Numbered from the stretch's first letter, positions 8,014 to 15,492 are shown. The stretch: 51,595 nucleotides of DNA from UBA9630 sp043725085 (GCA_043725085.1 JAYSLY010000046.1:1-51595), one strand, 5' to 3'. Made by a program: numbers and translations. Notes: generated from the letters alone by a model not told the origin.

Positions 8014-8745
8014 TTATATTCGAGGATAATTAGTTTTTAATTTATGCCATTTCGTTCTGGTTGCAGCTACTTGAAAATCAGTTTCTTTTAGCACGGAATT
8101 TATCCAGCCAAAAACTCTGTGTCGAAAATTTGTTCCTCTGCTAACTCGAATTTTAATTGTACCGTAATATAGAGTGTTTTTCTTATAATTTTTATTTTCT
8201 GGTTTTATAAAACTTTTGCCAAAATTTTCCAATGGTATTTCAGTTAACTCTGACCAAAATTTTTTTAGCTTGTTGTCGTTTTGTTGGGGGTAAATATTCA
8301 AATGAACCTTTATATCTTTGGGAAATATGTCTAAAACATCCTTTAACCAATTGATCATAAACTTTATTAAGCAAGGATCGGAATTGGTAATCGCAAAATG
8401 TTGGGTCTTATTGCCTTCAGCCCAGTAGAGTGCCGCACCGAAAAGTTTGTATGCGTCAATGCTTAGGGGTAAGGCAATTTCTTTTTCAGCATTATCAATG
8501 ATAGTTTCGATTTCTTTTTTTCTTCGTTCATGGCTACTCTCTGGTCCGTTTGACAATGCTTTGATTTGTTTTGTGTATAATCGTTCTCTATATTCCGATT
8601 TTACGATAACATTTTTACACCAAAGCGTTGCCGTGCTTTTCGGGATGCCAACTTTGTCAGCAATTTCTTTGTAGCTAAGACCATTTTTCTCCCTTAATAT
8701 TCTAACTTGTTGTTTTATTTTTTTGCTATATTTTCTTTGGTTCAT
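8014..8745 (-). CDS. HTH and LAGLIDADG-like protein inside the tRNA array
   Basis: The product is 243 residues from ATG 8745, which is preceded by GGTGG at suitable spacing; an ATG at 8793 would add 16 residues. The N-terminus (about 1-55) is a helix-turn-helix with SYKEIADKVGIPKSTATLWCKN, typical of invertase/transposase-type DNA binding. The C-terminal half contains KLFGAALYWAEGNKT and ITNSDPCLIKFMINWL, which resemble a LAGLIDADG-type fold: a glycine-rich helix with acidic residue, then an NSDP strand-helix. A nuclease or DNA-binding role is therefore likely. It is wedged between tRNA-Arg(TCT) and tRNA-Lys(CTT) on the same strand, and its TAA stop is 1 nt from the tRNA-Lys 5' end. That position suggests a mobile or homing-type gene expressed with the tRNA precursor. 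Activity is unproven. Confidence 0.7.
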   Translation of the reverse strand: MNQRKYSKKIKQQVRILREKNGLSYKEIADKVGIPKSTATLWCKNVIVKSEYRERLYTKQIKALSNGPESSHERRKKEIETIIDNAEKEIALPLSIDAYKLFGAALYWAEGNKTQHFAITNSDPCLIKFMINWLKDVLDIFPKDIKVHLNIYPQQNDNKLKKFWSELTEIPLENFGKSFIKPENKNYKKNTLYYGTIKIRVSRGTNFRHRVFGWINSVLKETDFQVAATRTKWHKLKTNYPRI

Positions 8746-8809
8746 ATACCACCAATTGTATACTATATAGCACCTGTTCGCAAGTCTTTCCAATATGGAT
8801 CCAATTTTG

Positions 8810-8882
8810 TGCGCCGGGCAGGAATAGAACCTGCGACCAATAGCTTAGAAGGCTACTGCTCTATCCACTGAGCTACCGGCGC
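8810..8882 (-). tRNA. tRNA-Arg (anticodon TCT)
   Basis: Acceptor GCGCCGG/CCGGCGC and anticodon loop CTTCTAA with anticodon TCT; discriminator A and no encoded CCA. The T-loop reads TTCTATT, with T at position 57 where a purine is expected. Confidence 0.93.
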
Positions 8883-8909
8883 AGTTTTTAATTCCAAAAT
8901 AACTTGTTT

Positions 8910-8938
8910 ATACTAGCAAAAATAAATTGCCCTGGCAA
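8910..8938 (-). promoter_or_regulatory. Promoter of the tRNA array
   Basis: On the minus strand, TTGCCA (-35, 8938-8933), a 17-nt spacer and TAGTAT (-10, 8915-8910) lie about 28 nt before tRNA-Arg(TCT). Confidence 0.5.
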
Positions 8939-8946
8939 GTGGTTTC

Positions 8947-10254
8947 CTAGGGGATATTATGCGCTGTCTTGTACACCCGCCATTCATGATCAGACCAGTT
9001 TTTGGGTTTTTTGGTGAGCAGGCCTGAAGTTTCTCCCGGATGAGGGAATTTGGAAGGGGATTCGTAGCTACTCTTGAAGACATCTTCTCGAACCAAATTA
9101 TTATCTTTGTCGAAGACTTGTTGCGTGAAGGTGGTTTTCATCGAACCGTCAGGATTTTTTTCCAAAATAGTTGGTCCGATTACGTTTGTTTTTCGACCAT
9201 CGGAGGTGCCATAAAATTGGAAAGTCAACACCGTCCCTTCGATTTTTGTTTGGATGAGGATGTAGCCCGGAGTATTGTTGATGAAGCGTAAATCAGGTCT
9301 GGGAATATAGACGGTAGAATCCATGCCTTGCGGGTTATAGTAGCCAACCGGATAAGCATGATTTCTTCTGGCCGTGATTTCCAGGCCGGAATAAATTGCG
9401 GCGCGAAAAGCCGTCGTGGAAACTTGGCAAATTCCTCCACCAAATTCCGGTTCGGTTTTGTCTTGTTTGATTACCAGTTCCGGTAAATAGCCATGTTCGC
9501 CATCAACTTCACCCAGGACTTTCACGAAAGAAAATTCTTCATGAGGTTTGATGAGAATGCCATTGAAACGTTCAGTGGCGACGTTGATGTTGAAAATTCG
9601 GTTTTTGGGTGAGCCGCGAAAATTGGAATGACCTTCGCCGATCAGCGTATCAATTCCCATATTATCGACAGATTCAGTTGTAGTGGTGGGATCAATTTCG
9701 CTGTACGGCAGGTCTATTTTTGCGCCAGTGTTTCTGTTTTCCAGAGCGGTCGTTATTTGCTCCAGACTTTTCGTTTCATCAAGTTTTAAGCCTTTCTCGC
9801 TTAAAGAAAAAAGTGACACCTTCCCATCGACAACTTTAAACCTGGAATCGGACGGATCGCTATTCACTGTCCCGGCTAGGCTTGCGATAGATTTTTTCAC
9901 CAAGTCTGTGTCCAGTGTCACAAAAATTTTTTTCTTAAATTTATCTTCCCCACGGTAACTGAAAGATAATTTGCAAAGAGAAGATTTTTTGTAGGCGCAA
10001 AAATTGCCATTTTCAATCTCTGATTTATATTCACTGGCATAACTAAGCAAAGGTTCTTCTTTGAGCCAATTGGTAACTTCTGAAGCGGGAATTGTTGTTT
10101 TTTGGTCTTTTACTCCCAGTGTCAAATCAGTGCCTAGACTGGTGTTTAATTCTTGCGGAGTAAAAAAACCCAAATCAACCATTTCCGCGGAGCAGTTTGG
10201 CGAGAGAAAAAATAAGGAAAATAAAAAAACAGCAAAATATTTAGTAGCCTTCAT
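8947..10254 (-). CDS. VanW-domain exported protein
   Basis: The product is 435 residues from ATG 10254, chosen because it starts a classical signal peptide (basic start, hydrophobic core, SPNCSA cleavage region); upstream starts only add hydrophobic residues. Residues about 30-200 form a poorly conserved domain containing a repeat of the YoaR/peptidoglycan-binding-like type. Residues about 215-360 carry the VanW domain, with GHSNFRGSPKNRIFNI, HEEFSFVKVLGE and the signature EFGGGICQVSTTAFRAAIYSGLEI...RNHAYPVGYY. VanW proteins are found at the cell surface of Gram-positives and CPR; a link to peptidoglycan is presumed but the reaction is unknown. A TTGATT-N17-TATTCT promoter ends 7 nt before the ATG. 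Confidence 0.88.
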   Translation of the reverse strand: MKATKYFAVFLFSLFFLSPNCSAEMVDLGFFTPQELNTSLGTDLTLGVKDQKTTIPASEVTNWLKEEPLLSYASEYKSEIENGNFCAYKKSSLCKLSFSYRGEDKFKKKIFVTLDTDLVKKSIASLAGTVNSDPSDSRFKVVDGKVSLFSLSEKGLKLDETKSLEQITTALENRNTGAKIDLPYSEIDPTTTTESVDNMGIDTLIGEGHSNFRGSPKNRIFNINVATERFNGILIKPHEEFSFVKVLGEVDGEHGYLPELVIKQDKTEPEFGGGICQVSTTAFRAAIYSGLEITARRNHAYPVGYYNPQGMDSTVYIPRPDLRFINNTPGYILIQTKIEGTVLTFQFYGTSDGRKTNVIGPTILEKNPDGSMKTTFTQQVFDKDNNLVREDVFKSSYESPSKFPHPGETSGLLTKKPKNWSDHEWRVYKTAHNIP

Positions 10255-10311
10255 ATTATTTAGAATACAGGAAATATGCGCCAAAATCAAGGTTGAAACA
10301 AAGGCGCTTGA

Positions 10312-10341
10312 AAACAAAAACCCCGCAAAAAAAGCGAGGTT
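10312..10341 (-). terminator. Terminator after hsp20
   Basis: On the minus strand, AACCTCGC, a T7 loop and GCGGGGTT form a stem with one mismatch, followed by TTTGTTTT. Confidence 0.8.
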
Positions 10342-10366
10342 AAAAAGACGCAAATACTCTGAGTGA

Positions 10367-10915
10367 CTAGAATCCTCGGACTTGAATTTTTTTTGATTTA
10401 TTGCTTTCCGCTTTTGGCATTCGAACGGTCAAAATTCCGTTTTTCATTGAAGCTTCAATCTTGTCAGCCATAACATCAATTGGCAGAATTACCGAGCGAG
10501 AAAAAGAGCCCCAGTAGCATTCTTGATAGTAGTAGTTCTCTTCCATTACCTGCTCGTCATTCTTTCTTTCTCCGCGAATCGTGAGCATGTCATTGTTGAT
10601 GCTGACATCGAGATCTTCCGGTTTAACCCCGGCGATAGTGGATTTTATAACAATATCTGTGTCAGTTTGGTAGACATCAATCGTGAGTTGACCCTCGTTA
10701 TTTTCCAACTCAGCCGCCTGACTTTCTTCTTGGACTTCTCGAGAGAAGTGTTGAGGAGTTGAGCGAGCCGAGATCTCTCTTTCCAGCTCTATTTCGCCAT
10801 CTTCGTCATATCTGCCAATGCTTGGCGAGATCGAGCGGTCAGAGATGTAGGTATCTTCTTCGATTGTTCTTGCGCCAGTCAGTCTTTCCAGGAAGGACTT
10901 TTTTACTTTGGTCAT
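10367..10915 (-). CDS. Hsp20/alpha-crystallin family small heat-shock protein
   Basis: The product is 182 residues. The first 75 are variable and acidic. The alpha-crystallin domain spans about 76-182 (start LTIDVYQTDTDIVIKSTIAGVKPEDLDVSI, the FSRSVILP-type strand, and A-x-x-x-NGILTVRMPK near the end). These are ATP-independent holdase chaperones in the cytoplasm. Its own promoter (TTGCCA-N16-TATAAT) lies about 40 nt upstream and a terminator follows, so it is monocistronic. No CIRCE element is seen. The short C-terminal tail lacks a clear IxI/V motif apart from KIQVRGF. Confidence 0.93.
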   Translation of the reverse strand: MTKVKKSFLERLTGARTIEEDTYISDRSISPSIGRYDEDGEIELEREISARSTPQHFSREVQEESQAAELENNEGQLTIDVYQTDTDIVIKSTIAGVKPEDLDVSINNDMLTIRGERKNDEQVMEENYYYQECYWGSFSRSVILPIDVMADKIEASMKNGILTVRMPKAESNKSKKIQVRGF

Positions 10916-10951
10916 AGATTTGGGAAAATTATTTATTTATTCTTTAACTAA

Positions 10952-10979
10952 ATTATAGCGGACTGTCAGTATTTGGCAA
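10952..10979 (-). promoter_or_regulatory. Promoter of hsp20
   Basis: On the minus strand, TTGCCA (10979-10974), a 16-nt spacer and a consensus TATAAT (10957-10952). The leader is about 30 nt. Confidence 0.65.
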
Positions 10980-11008
10980 GTTGGTTTTTTCTTGGCCATT
11001 TTTTGCTG

Positions 11009-11449
11009 CTAATAGCGTAGAATTAGAAAATTATACAAAAAGTGCAAAAGGATATTTATGCCAACAATCAGGACGCTTAGTGAGATTGGCTTTTGATTTT
11101 TCTTCCAAAAAAATAGTCCCAGGAGCGTTGCTGTGAAAAGGTGAACCAGAAAAATTCCGATAATCGGCAACATGATGTTTTCTCCATGAGATAGCCGTTT
11201 TGTGATTGCATCGACAAGTGCAAAGCCAAGACCAATGAAAAAAGCGCCGGAAAGAATTTTTTCCTTTGCTTCGAGCTTAAGGTAGTGATTATAAATAAAG
11301 ACATATTTGATTATTTCCTCTACGCTGGCGGTGAAAAGCAAAAATAGCAATGAAGTTTCCGATACTGCCAAGCCAAAAATTGGCGGACTTAATTCTAAAA
11401 CTAAAGCGCCAAGCGCGGCAATGATTCCTTCAAAGAATGATAATAACAT
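11009..11449 (-). CDS. Small polytopic membrane protein, PrsW-like
   Basis: The product is 146 residues with five or so hydrophobic segments. It contains ASVEEIIKY (an EExxK motif), FFIGLGFALVDA and VHLFTATLLG, which follow the order of the PrsW/CPBP-type glutamic intramembrane proteases, except that the second acidic position is Asp rather than Glu. PrsW-type enzymes cleave anti-sigma factors or membrane peptides. The protein is shorter than most PrsW members. It starts 11 nt after the tsaD stop and is probably co-transcribed with it. The family call is tentative. Confidence 0.55.
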   Translation of the reverse strand: MLLSFFEGIIAALGALVLELSPPIFGLAVSETSLLFLLFTASVEEIIKYVFIYNHYLKLEAKEKILSGAFFIGLGFALVDAITKRLSHGENIMLPIIGIFLVHLFTATLLGLFFWKKNQKPISLSVLIVGINILLHFLYNFLILRY

Positions 11450-11460
11450 CGGGGGTGGTT

Positions 11461-12585
11461 TTATAATTTAAGACTCGCACTTGTTTCCAAATTTTCCCAA
11501 CTTTTTTCCGGTATTTTTTTATTTTTCAAATTCTTCCATTGGTAACATCCCGCCATCGCAATCATTGCGGCGTTGTCCATGCTGTAGGCCAATTCAGGCA
11601 CAAGACAGGTTGTATTTTTCAAATTTTCCTTAACATCCGAGTTTAATTTTTCTCGCAGATGTTTATTGGCGCTGACTCCGCCAGCCAGGAGGATTGTTTT
11701 GGGCGCATATTTTTTGGCTGCGCGGATTGTTTTGGCGATGAGCACGTCAGTCACAGCGGCTTGAAATTCGTGACACATTTCCGCCGCGTAATCTTCATTT
11801 TTCAGATTTTCCGGATTTTTTTTCACTGCATAGAGCACGGCAGTTTTGATTCCGGAAAAAGAAAAATTAAAATTGGCGGATTTCAACATTGGACGGGGGA
11901 GTGTGATTTGGAATTTTTTCTCTCCGGTGTAGCCATCGGCCAATTTTGCCACGGCCGGACCGCCGGGATAACCAAGGTTCAAAATACGCGCCACTTTGTC
12001 AAAAGCTTCGCCAACTGCATCGTCCACAGTCTCGCCAATAATTTCATAGCTCAAATGTTTTTTCATTAAAATCAGTTGCGTGTGACCACCAGAAACAACG
12101 AGCGCTAAAATTGGAAATTTTATTTTTTCTTGTTTTTCTTCTTTTGTTTCTTGCCTGCCTGCCGGAGCCTCAGCGCAGGCAGGTTTCTTGTTTCTTGTTT
12201 CTTGTTCCCCGTTTATAAAATTAGCGTATATATGCCCTTCGATGTGATGCACGCCAATGAGTGGTACGTGCCAGAGATAGGACAAAGCTTTGGCCGTGGT
12301 TGTTCCAACGAGCAGTGCCGGAATGAGACCCGGGCCATTAGTGACCGCAATCAAATCGATTTTGGAGGGCTTCTTTTTGGCTTTCTCCAGAGCTTCACTT
12401 ATGACTGGCAAAATATTTTTCAAATGTTCTCGGGCAGCTAAATTCGGCACAACTCCACCCCACTGAGCATGGAGGGCAACTTGAGAGGAGATGATATTGG
12501 AAAGCACGCTAATGCGCTCATTTTTCACCTCCAAAATGGAAGCGGCGGTTTCATCACAGGATGTTTCAAGACCCAGAATAATCAT
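11461..12585 (-). CDS. tsaD: tRNA N6-adenosine threonylcarbamoyltransferase TsaD
   Basis: The product is 374 residues. It begins IILGLETSCDETAAS, the family hallmark, and carries the metal-binding HIEGH (His114, His118), VVSGGHT, DDAVGEAFDKVARIL and the C-terminal GGVSANKHLR and CxDNAAMIA-type motifs. TsaD with TsaB/E transfers the threonylcarbamoyl group to A37 of ANN-decoding tRNAs in the cytoplasm. Residues about 126-152, between HIYANF and the beta-strand leading to VVSGGHT, are an extra charged segment encoded by a heptamer repeat plus a palindrome (12154-12207). Without it the protein has the normal family length. Promoter at 12612-12640. Confidence 0.96.
   Translation of the reverse strand: MIILGLETSCDETAASILEVKNERISVLSNIISSQVALHAQWGGVVPNLAAREHLKNILPVISEALEKAKKKPSKIDLIAVTNGPGLIPALLVGTTTAKALSYLWHVPLIGVHHIEGHIYANFINGEQETRNKKPACAEAPAGRQETKEEKQEKIKFPILALVVSGGHTQLILMKKHLSYEIIGETVDDAVGEAFDKVARILNLGYPGGPAVAKLADGYTGEKKFQITLPRPMLKSANFNFSFSGIKTAVLYAVKKNPENLKNEDYAAEMCHEFQAAVTDVLIAKTIRAAKKYAPKTILLAGGVSANKHLREKLNSDVKENLKNTTCLVPELAYSMDNAAMIAMAGCYQWKNLKNKKIPEKSWENLETSASLKL
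12154..12207 (-). repeat. In-frame palindrome plus heptamer repeat inside tsaD
   Basis: CCTGCCTGC (12154-12162) and GCAGGCAGG (12175-12183) form a perfect 9-bp stem. Beside it lie three copies of an AAGAAAC-type heptamer (12184-12207 on the minus strand). A 25-nt stretch here (12183-12207) is identical to ligA 47563-47587 on the plus strand and is read in the same frame, as EQETRNKK. Confidence 0.85.
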
Positions 12586-12611
12586 AATATTTTTTAACCT
12601 TTAACTCTTTA

Positions 12612-12640
12612 ATCTTAGTGGAAATAAGGGATAATTGCAA
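12612..12640 (-). promoter_or_regulatory. Promoter of tsaD
   Basis: On the minus strand, TTGCAA (12640-12635), a 17-nt spacer and TAAGAT (12617-12612). It is divergent from the plus-strand promoter that begins 8 nt away. Confidence 0.55.
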
Positions 12641-12647
12641 TTTTTTG

Positions 12648-12676
12648 TTGACTTTTTTGGCAAAATAGGGTAAAGT
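12648..12676 (+). promoter_or_regulatory. Promoter of the secreted-protein gene
   Basis: TTGACT (12648-12653), a 17-nt spacer and TAAAGT (12671-12676). The leader to ATG 12757 is about 75 nt. Confidence 0.6.
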
Positions 12677-12756
12677 GTAAAGTTAATTAGTTCATTGTCA
12701 AATTGAGCGAGTCAATAAAAGTGGCTCAAAACAATATCAAAAAAAGGAAAATTATC

Positions 12757-13632
12757 ATGAAAAAGTTAGCGGGCTTTTTGGCTATCGTTGTGGTGTTTAC
12801 TTTAAGCGTAGCGCCTATTTTTTCTGCTGAAAATTTTGATCCGCATATGAGGATTGCCAGTGAATGGCGTAAAAGCATTATCAAAGCGCCAGAGACAAAA
12901 AGTCAAGAGGCGGCTAGAATTGTTGACCACATGGAAAGGAGTCTAGTCAACGGAATGCCAAGAGTTGATTCCGTTGAAGCACTTGAAAATAAGAAGCAGG
13001 CGGGCTGGATCCTTCTTGTGCCTGTTCTCAAGGGCGAACGCGGGCTTTGCGAGATTTGGAAAAATTTTTCCTTTTTCTCCCCGGCCCAATTTGTGCCTTC
13101 CGTTGGGGCGATTATTATCGATGGTGACGCCAAATATAGCGGAGCGGGAAAGGCGATTGCTCTTGCGCGAGAATATTATCGCGCTTTCTATCATTCCAAT
13201 AACTTCAGTTACGAAGAAGATTATTGGTTGATTGAAAAGGACGCACAACATTTCCAACGCAAATTCCTCTCTTTTTTGGGAGGAAAAAAATACGATAAAC
13301 TTATCTTTGAGGAGGCGCGGAGGATTGCTAGAGAAATAGGTAAAAAGAAAAATACAGTAGTTGGCTATTTCTTGCCCGGGCCTACCGATTATGATAAGCG
13401 GCAGGACAAAATTTTTGGAAAGCCGGTCTCAAAGGCGGAGGAGGATTTTTTGCAGTGGGTTCTCTGGGTAAATGCCGTTTTTGTTTTTATTGAAAACGAT
13501 TCTCCGGGAAATGATGTTGCCGAGCAAGAAGCGGAATTTCTCGCAAGCCTCAATTTCTATAGGGATAGGGCGGTACCGGATTCGGTATTGTCAGCAAATT
13601 ACGGCGAGTATTATTATTTATTCAAAAAATAA
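12757..13632 (+). CDS. Secreted protein of unknown function
   Basis: The product is 292 residues from ATG 12757, which has an AGGA sequence upstream and starts a clear signal peptide (KKLAGFLAIVVVFTLSVAPIFSA). An upstream start at 12703 would add 18 residues before the signal and is rejected. The mature part is mixed alpha/beta. It has a VNGMPRV segment, a GAIIIDGDAKYSG strand-turn, a YYRAFYHSNNFSYEEDYWLIEKDAQHFQRKFL helix and a final aromatic YGEYYYLFKK. I recognise no family. The pattern of conserved-looking His/Glu/Asp residues around 150-170 could suit a small hydrolase, but this is speculation. It is a single-gene unit with its own promoter and a long terminator. Confidence 0.7.
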   Translation: MKKLAGFLAIVVVFTLSVAPIFSAENFDPHMRIASEWRKSIIKAPETKSQEAARIVDHMERSLVNGMPRVDSVEALENKKQAGWILLVPVLKGERGLCEIWKNFSFFSPAQFVPSVGAIIIDGDAKYSGAGKAIALAREYYRAFYHSNNFSYEEDYWLIEKDAQHFQRKFLSFLGGKKYDKLIFEEARRIAREIGKKKNTVVGYFLPGPTDYDKRQDKIFGKPVSKAEEDFLQWVLWVNAVFVFIENDSPGNDVAEQEAEFLASLNFYRDRAVPDSVLSANYGEYYYLFKK

Positions 13633-13652
13633 GCTACTCGTTGGTTGTTTCC

Positions 13653-13706
13653 AAGCGCTCCGGATCGGCTATGAATCTTCATAGTTGATCCGGGGCGTTT
13701 TATTAT
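13653..13706 (+). terminator. Strong rho-independent terminator
   Basis: A 22-bp stem with a 4-nt loop (ATCT at 13675-13678) contains four G-T pairs and is followed by TTTTATTATTTT. Confidence 0.9.
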
Positions 13707-13761
13707 TTTGGGTACTTTCTTGTATTGGAGTAGACTTGCACTGGATTTATTTTTAAAGCTG

Positions 13762-13770
13762 TGTTATTAT
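13762..13770 (+). promoter_or_regulatory. Extended -10 promoter of tRNA-Glu/dedA
   Basis: TGTTATTAT is a TGn-extended -10 lying 52 nt before the tRNA-Glu 5' end. No good -35 is seen at standard spacing. Confidence 0.45.
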
Positions 13771-13822
13771 CTTTTTTAGGTAAATAAGTTAGAAAAAAGC
13801 AGTTTTGCTTTGTTTTGTTTTT

Positions 13823-13894
13823 GGCCTCATCGTCTATCGGTTAGGACATCAGGTTTTCATCCTGAAAAGAGGGGTCCGACTCCCCTTGAGGCTA
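13823..13894 (+). tRNA. tRNA-Glu (anticodon TTC)
   Basis: Acceptor GGCCTCA/TGAGGCT (with a G1-U72 wobble), anticodon stem TCAGG/CCTGA and loop TTTTCAT with anticodon TTC. The T-loop is TCCGACT, so the normally invariant T at 55 is C. CCA is not encoded. The next gene starts 3 nt after the discriminator base. Confidence 0.92.
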
Positions 13895-13897
13895 CGT

Positions 13898-14506
13898 ATG
13901 GAACAACTTGGTCAAAATATATTTCAGTTTTTGCATCACTATGGCTATTGGGTGATGTTGCCGCTGATGATTGTTGAAGGTCCAATTGTCACAGTATTTG
14001 CCGCTATGATGGCGAGCCTTGGCGCTTTTAATGTGTACATGGTTTTATTCTTTTCGGTTTTGGGCGATCTCATCGGAGATGTTCTTCTATATTCTCTTGG
14101 TTATCATTTTGGCATGGGATTTGTTAGGCGCGTCGGGAAATATGCAGGCATTACGGAAAAACTAGTTTTGCAGATGGGGGAATATTTCAAAAAGCATGGC
14201 GGAAAAACAATTTTTGCCGTCAAATCGACTACCGGGCTTTGCTGGGCCACTTTCACGGCCGCGGGAATTGTCAAAATGGATTTCAAAAAATTTGTGAAGA
14301 ATTCTTTCTATGGCGGAGTTGTCTGGAGTGGATTTTTGGTGGCGATGGGCTATTTCTATGGCTATCTTTGGCGTGAAATCAAGCAATATATCCAGTGGGT
14401 GGGTTGGATAATTTTTGTTGTTGTGGCAATCTCGATTTTCATAATTATGCTCTACAAAAATCGACAGGCGAAGAAGATTTTTTTGGAACGTGATGATAAA
14501 AAATAA
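13898..14506 (+). CDS. DedA/SNARE-associated family membrane protein
   Basis: The product is 203 residues from ATG 13898. Longer readings run back through tRNA-Glu and are rejected. It has the DedA layout: an N-terminal hydrophobic segment, the (M)IVEGPIVTVFAAMMASLGAF re-entrant motif, GDLIGDVLLYSLGYHFG, a KxxG soluble loop and two C-terminal membrane helices. DedA proteins have been linked to undecaprenyl-phosphate or phospholipid translocation. The ATG follows the tRNA-Glu discriminator base by only CGT, so after tRNA 3' processing the mRNA would have a 3-nt leader. A paralogue lies at 27552-28157, also just after a tRNA. Confidence 0.9.
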   Translation: MEQLGQNIFQFLHHYGYWVMLPLMIVEGPIVTVFAAMMASLGAFNVYMVLFFSVLGDLIGDVLLYSLGYHFGMGFVRRVGKYAGITEKLVLQMGEYFKKHGGKTIFAVKSTTGLCWATFTAAGIVKMDFKKFVKNSFYGGVVWSGFLVAMGYFYGYLWREIKQYIQWVGWIIFVVVAISIFIIMLYKNRQAKKIFLERDDKK

Positions 14507-14592
14507 GATTTTTTCAGGGCAATCTTTGCGGGATTGTTTGCGGGCAATGTTGTCATGATTTGCGCGCAAGTTCTGCTAAATTAAAACTTTAG

Positions 14593-14628
14593 CCTGACAC
14601 TTTCTCTGGAAACGTCAGGTCGTTTTTA
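14593..14628 (+). terminator. Terminator after dedA
   Basis: CCTGAC pairs with GTCAGG, with an inner TTTC/GAAA stem, followed by a TCGTTTTT tail. It lies about 85 nt after the dedA stop; nothing else is seen in that gap. Confidence 0.75.
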
Positions 14629-14634
14629 TCTCCA

Positions 14635-14663
14635 TTGGCTAAATCGGAGAAAAGTAGTAAGAT
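14635..14663 (+). promoter_or_regulatory. Promoter of the alpha/beta hydrolase (leaderless candidate)
   Basis: TTGGCT (14635-14640), a 17-nt spacer and TAAGAT (14658-14663). Only 7 nt separate the -10 from the ATG at 14671. Confidence 0.5.
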
Positions 14664-14670
14664 ATAGAGC

Positions 14671-15492
14671 ATGGGAAATTTGACCAAAGAAAAAGAAAAA
14701 TCAGCAATTTTCGGCGACCCGAAATCACTCTATCGTGACGAGCTTGCACACATCGACAAGCCTTTTTATTTCCCCGGCGAAAACGGGCGCGCAGTTCTGC
14801 TTGTTCATGGGTGGACAACAACACCCTATGAGTTGCGGCGTTTGGGAAAATATTTGCATCAAAAAGGCTACACCGTTTCGGCGCCACTGCTCACGGGCCA
14901 TGGGACAGTGCCAACGGATCTGGAAAATGTTTCATGGGAGATATGGAAGAAAGATGTCGAAAAAGCCTATTTTGATCTTCGAGAAAAACACAAAAAAATC
15001 TATGTCATTGGAACATCATTAGGTGCGAGTCTCGCTTCGATTTTAGCAGGGAGTAATTCGGAAATTTCTGGTCTTGTGCTTATGGCCATGCCATATAGAT
15101 TGCGGATGGAAAAAACGATGCATATCTTTGCCAGACTCATTTTGCCGTTTAAAAAATATTATAAAAAATATTATCCGCCGTCCTTTGGTTCATCGGCTAT
15201 GGTGACCAGACGAATTTCATATCAAACCTATCCGATCAAAAGCGTTTTGGAAATTTTGAAACTAGCGAGGTTTTCCAGGCGAGTGATTGCGAAAGTAACT
15301 CAACCATGTTTTGTGCTGCAATCACGTGCGGATCATATTGTGGCCAAAAAAAGTTTGGAGAAAATTTTTGCCAAAATTAGCTCGAAAATAAAAAAGAAAA
15401 AATATCTTGAGAACGCCTATCATACTTTCATCTCCGACATTGAAAACGAACATATCTTTGAGGATATTCTTGGGTTTTTAGACGCGAATTAA
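14671..15492 (+). CDS. Alpha/beta hydrolase, carboxylesterase-like
   Basis: The product is 273 residues. The fold motifs are in order: AVLLVHGWTTTPYELR (oxyanion HG), the APLLTGHGT loop, nucleophile elbow IGTSLGAS (Ser about residue 114), acid in QSRADHIV (Asp about 218) and catalytic His in NAYHTF (about 249). This pattern matches the Est30/monoacylglycerol-lipase-like esterases of Gram-positives. The substrate is unknown; a short-chain or lipid ester is likely. It is cytoplasmic, with no signal peptide. It precedes a GT4 glycosyltransferase by 24 nt, so a lipid-related role is possible. The start codon lies directly at the predicted transcript start. Confidence 0.87.
   Translation: MGNLTKEKEKSAIFGDPKSLYRDELAHIDKPFYFPGENGRAVLLVHGWTTTPYELRRLGKYLHQKGYTVSAPLLTGHGTVPTDLENVSWEIWKKDVEKAYFDLREKHKKIYVIGTSLGASLASILAGSNSEISGLVLMAMPYRLRMEKTMHIFARLILPFKKYYKKYYPPSFGSSAMVTRRISYQTYPIKSVLEILKLARFSRRVIAKVTQPCFVLQSRADHIVAKKSLEKIFAKISSKIKKKKYLENAYHTFISDIENEHIFEDILGFLDAN

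Noticed and set aside
10916..10979. CIRCE/HrcA operator upstream of hsp20
   Set aside because: No TTAGCACTC-N9-GAGTGCTAA sequence is present.
13805..13897. N-terminal extension of the first DedA protein
   Set aside because: It is the translated tRNA-Glu gene.
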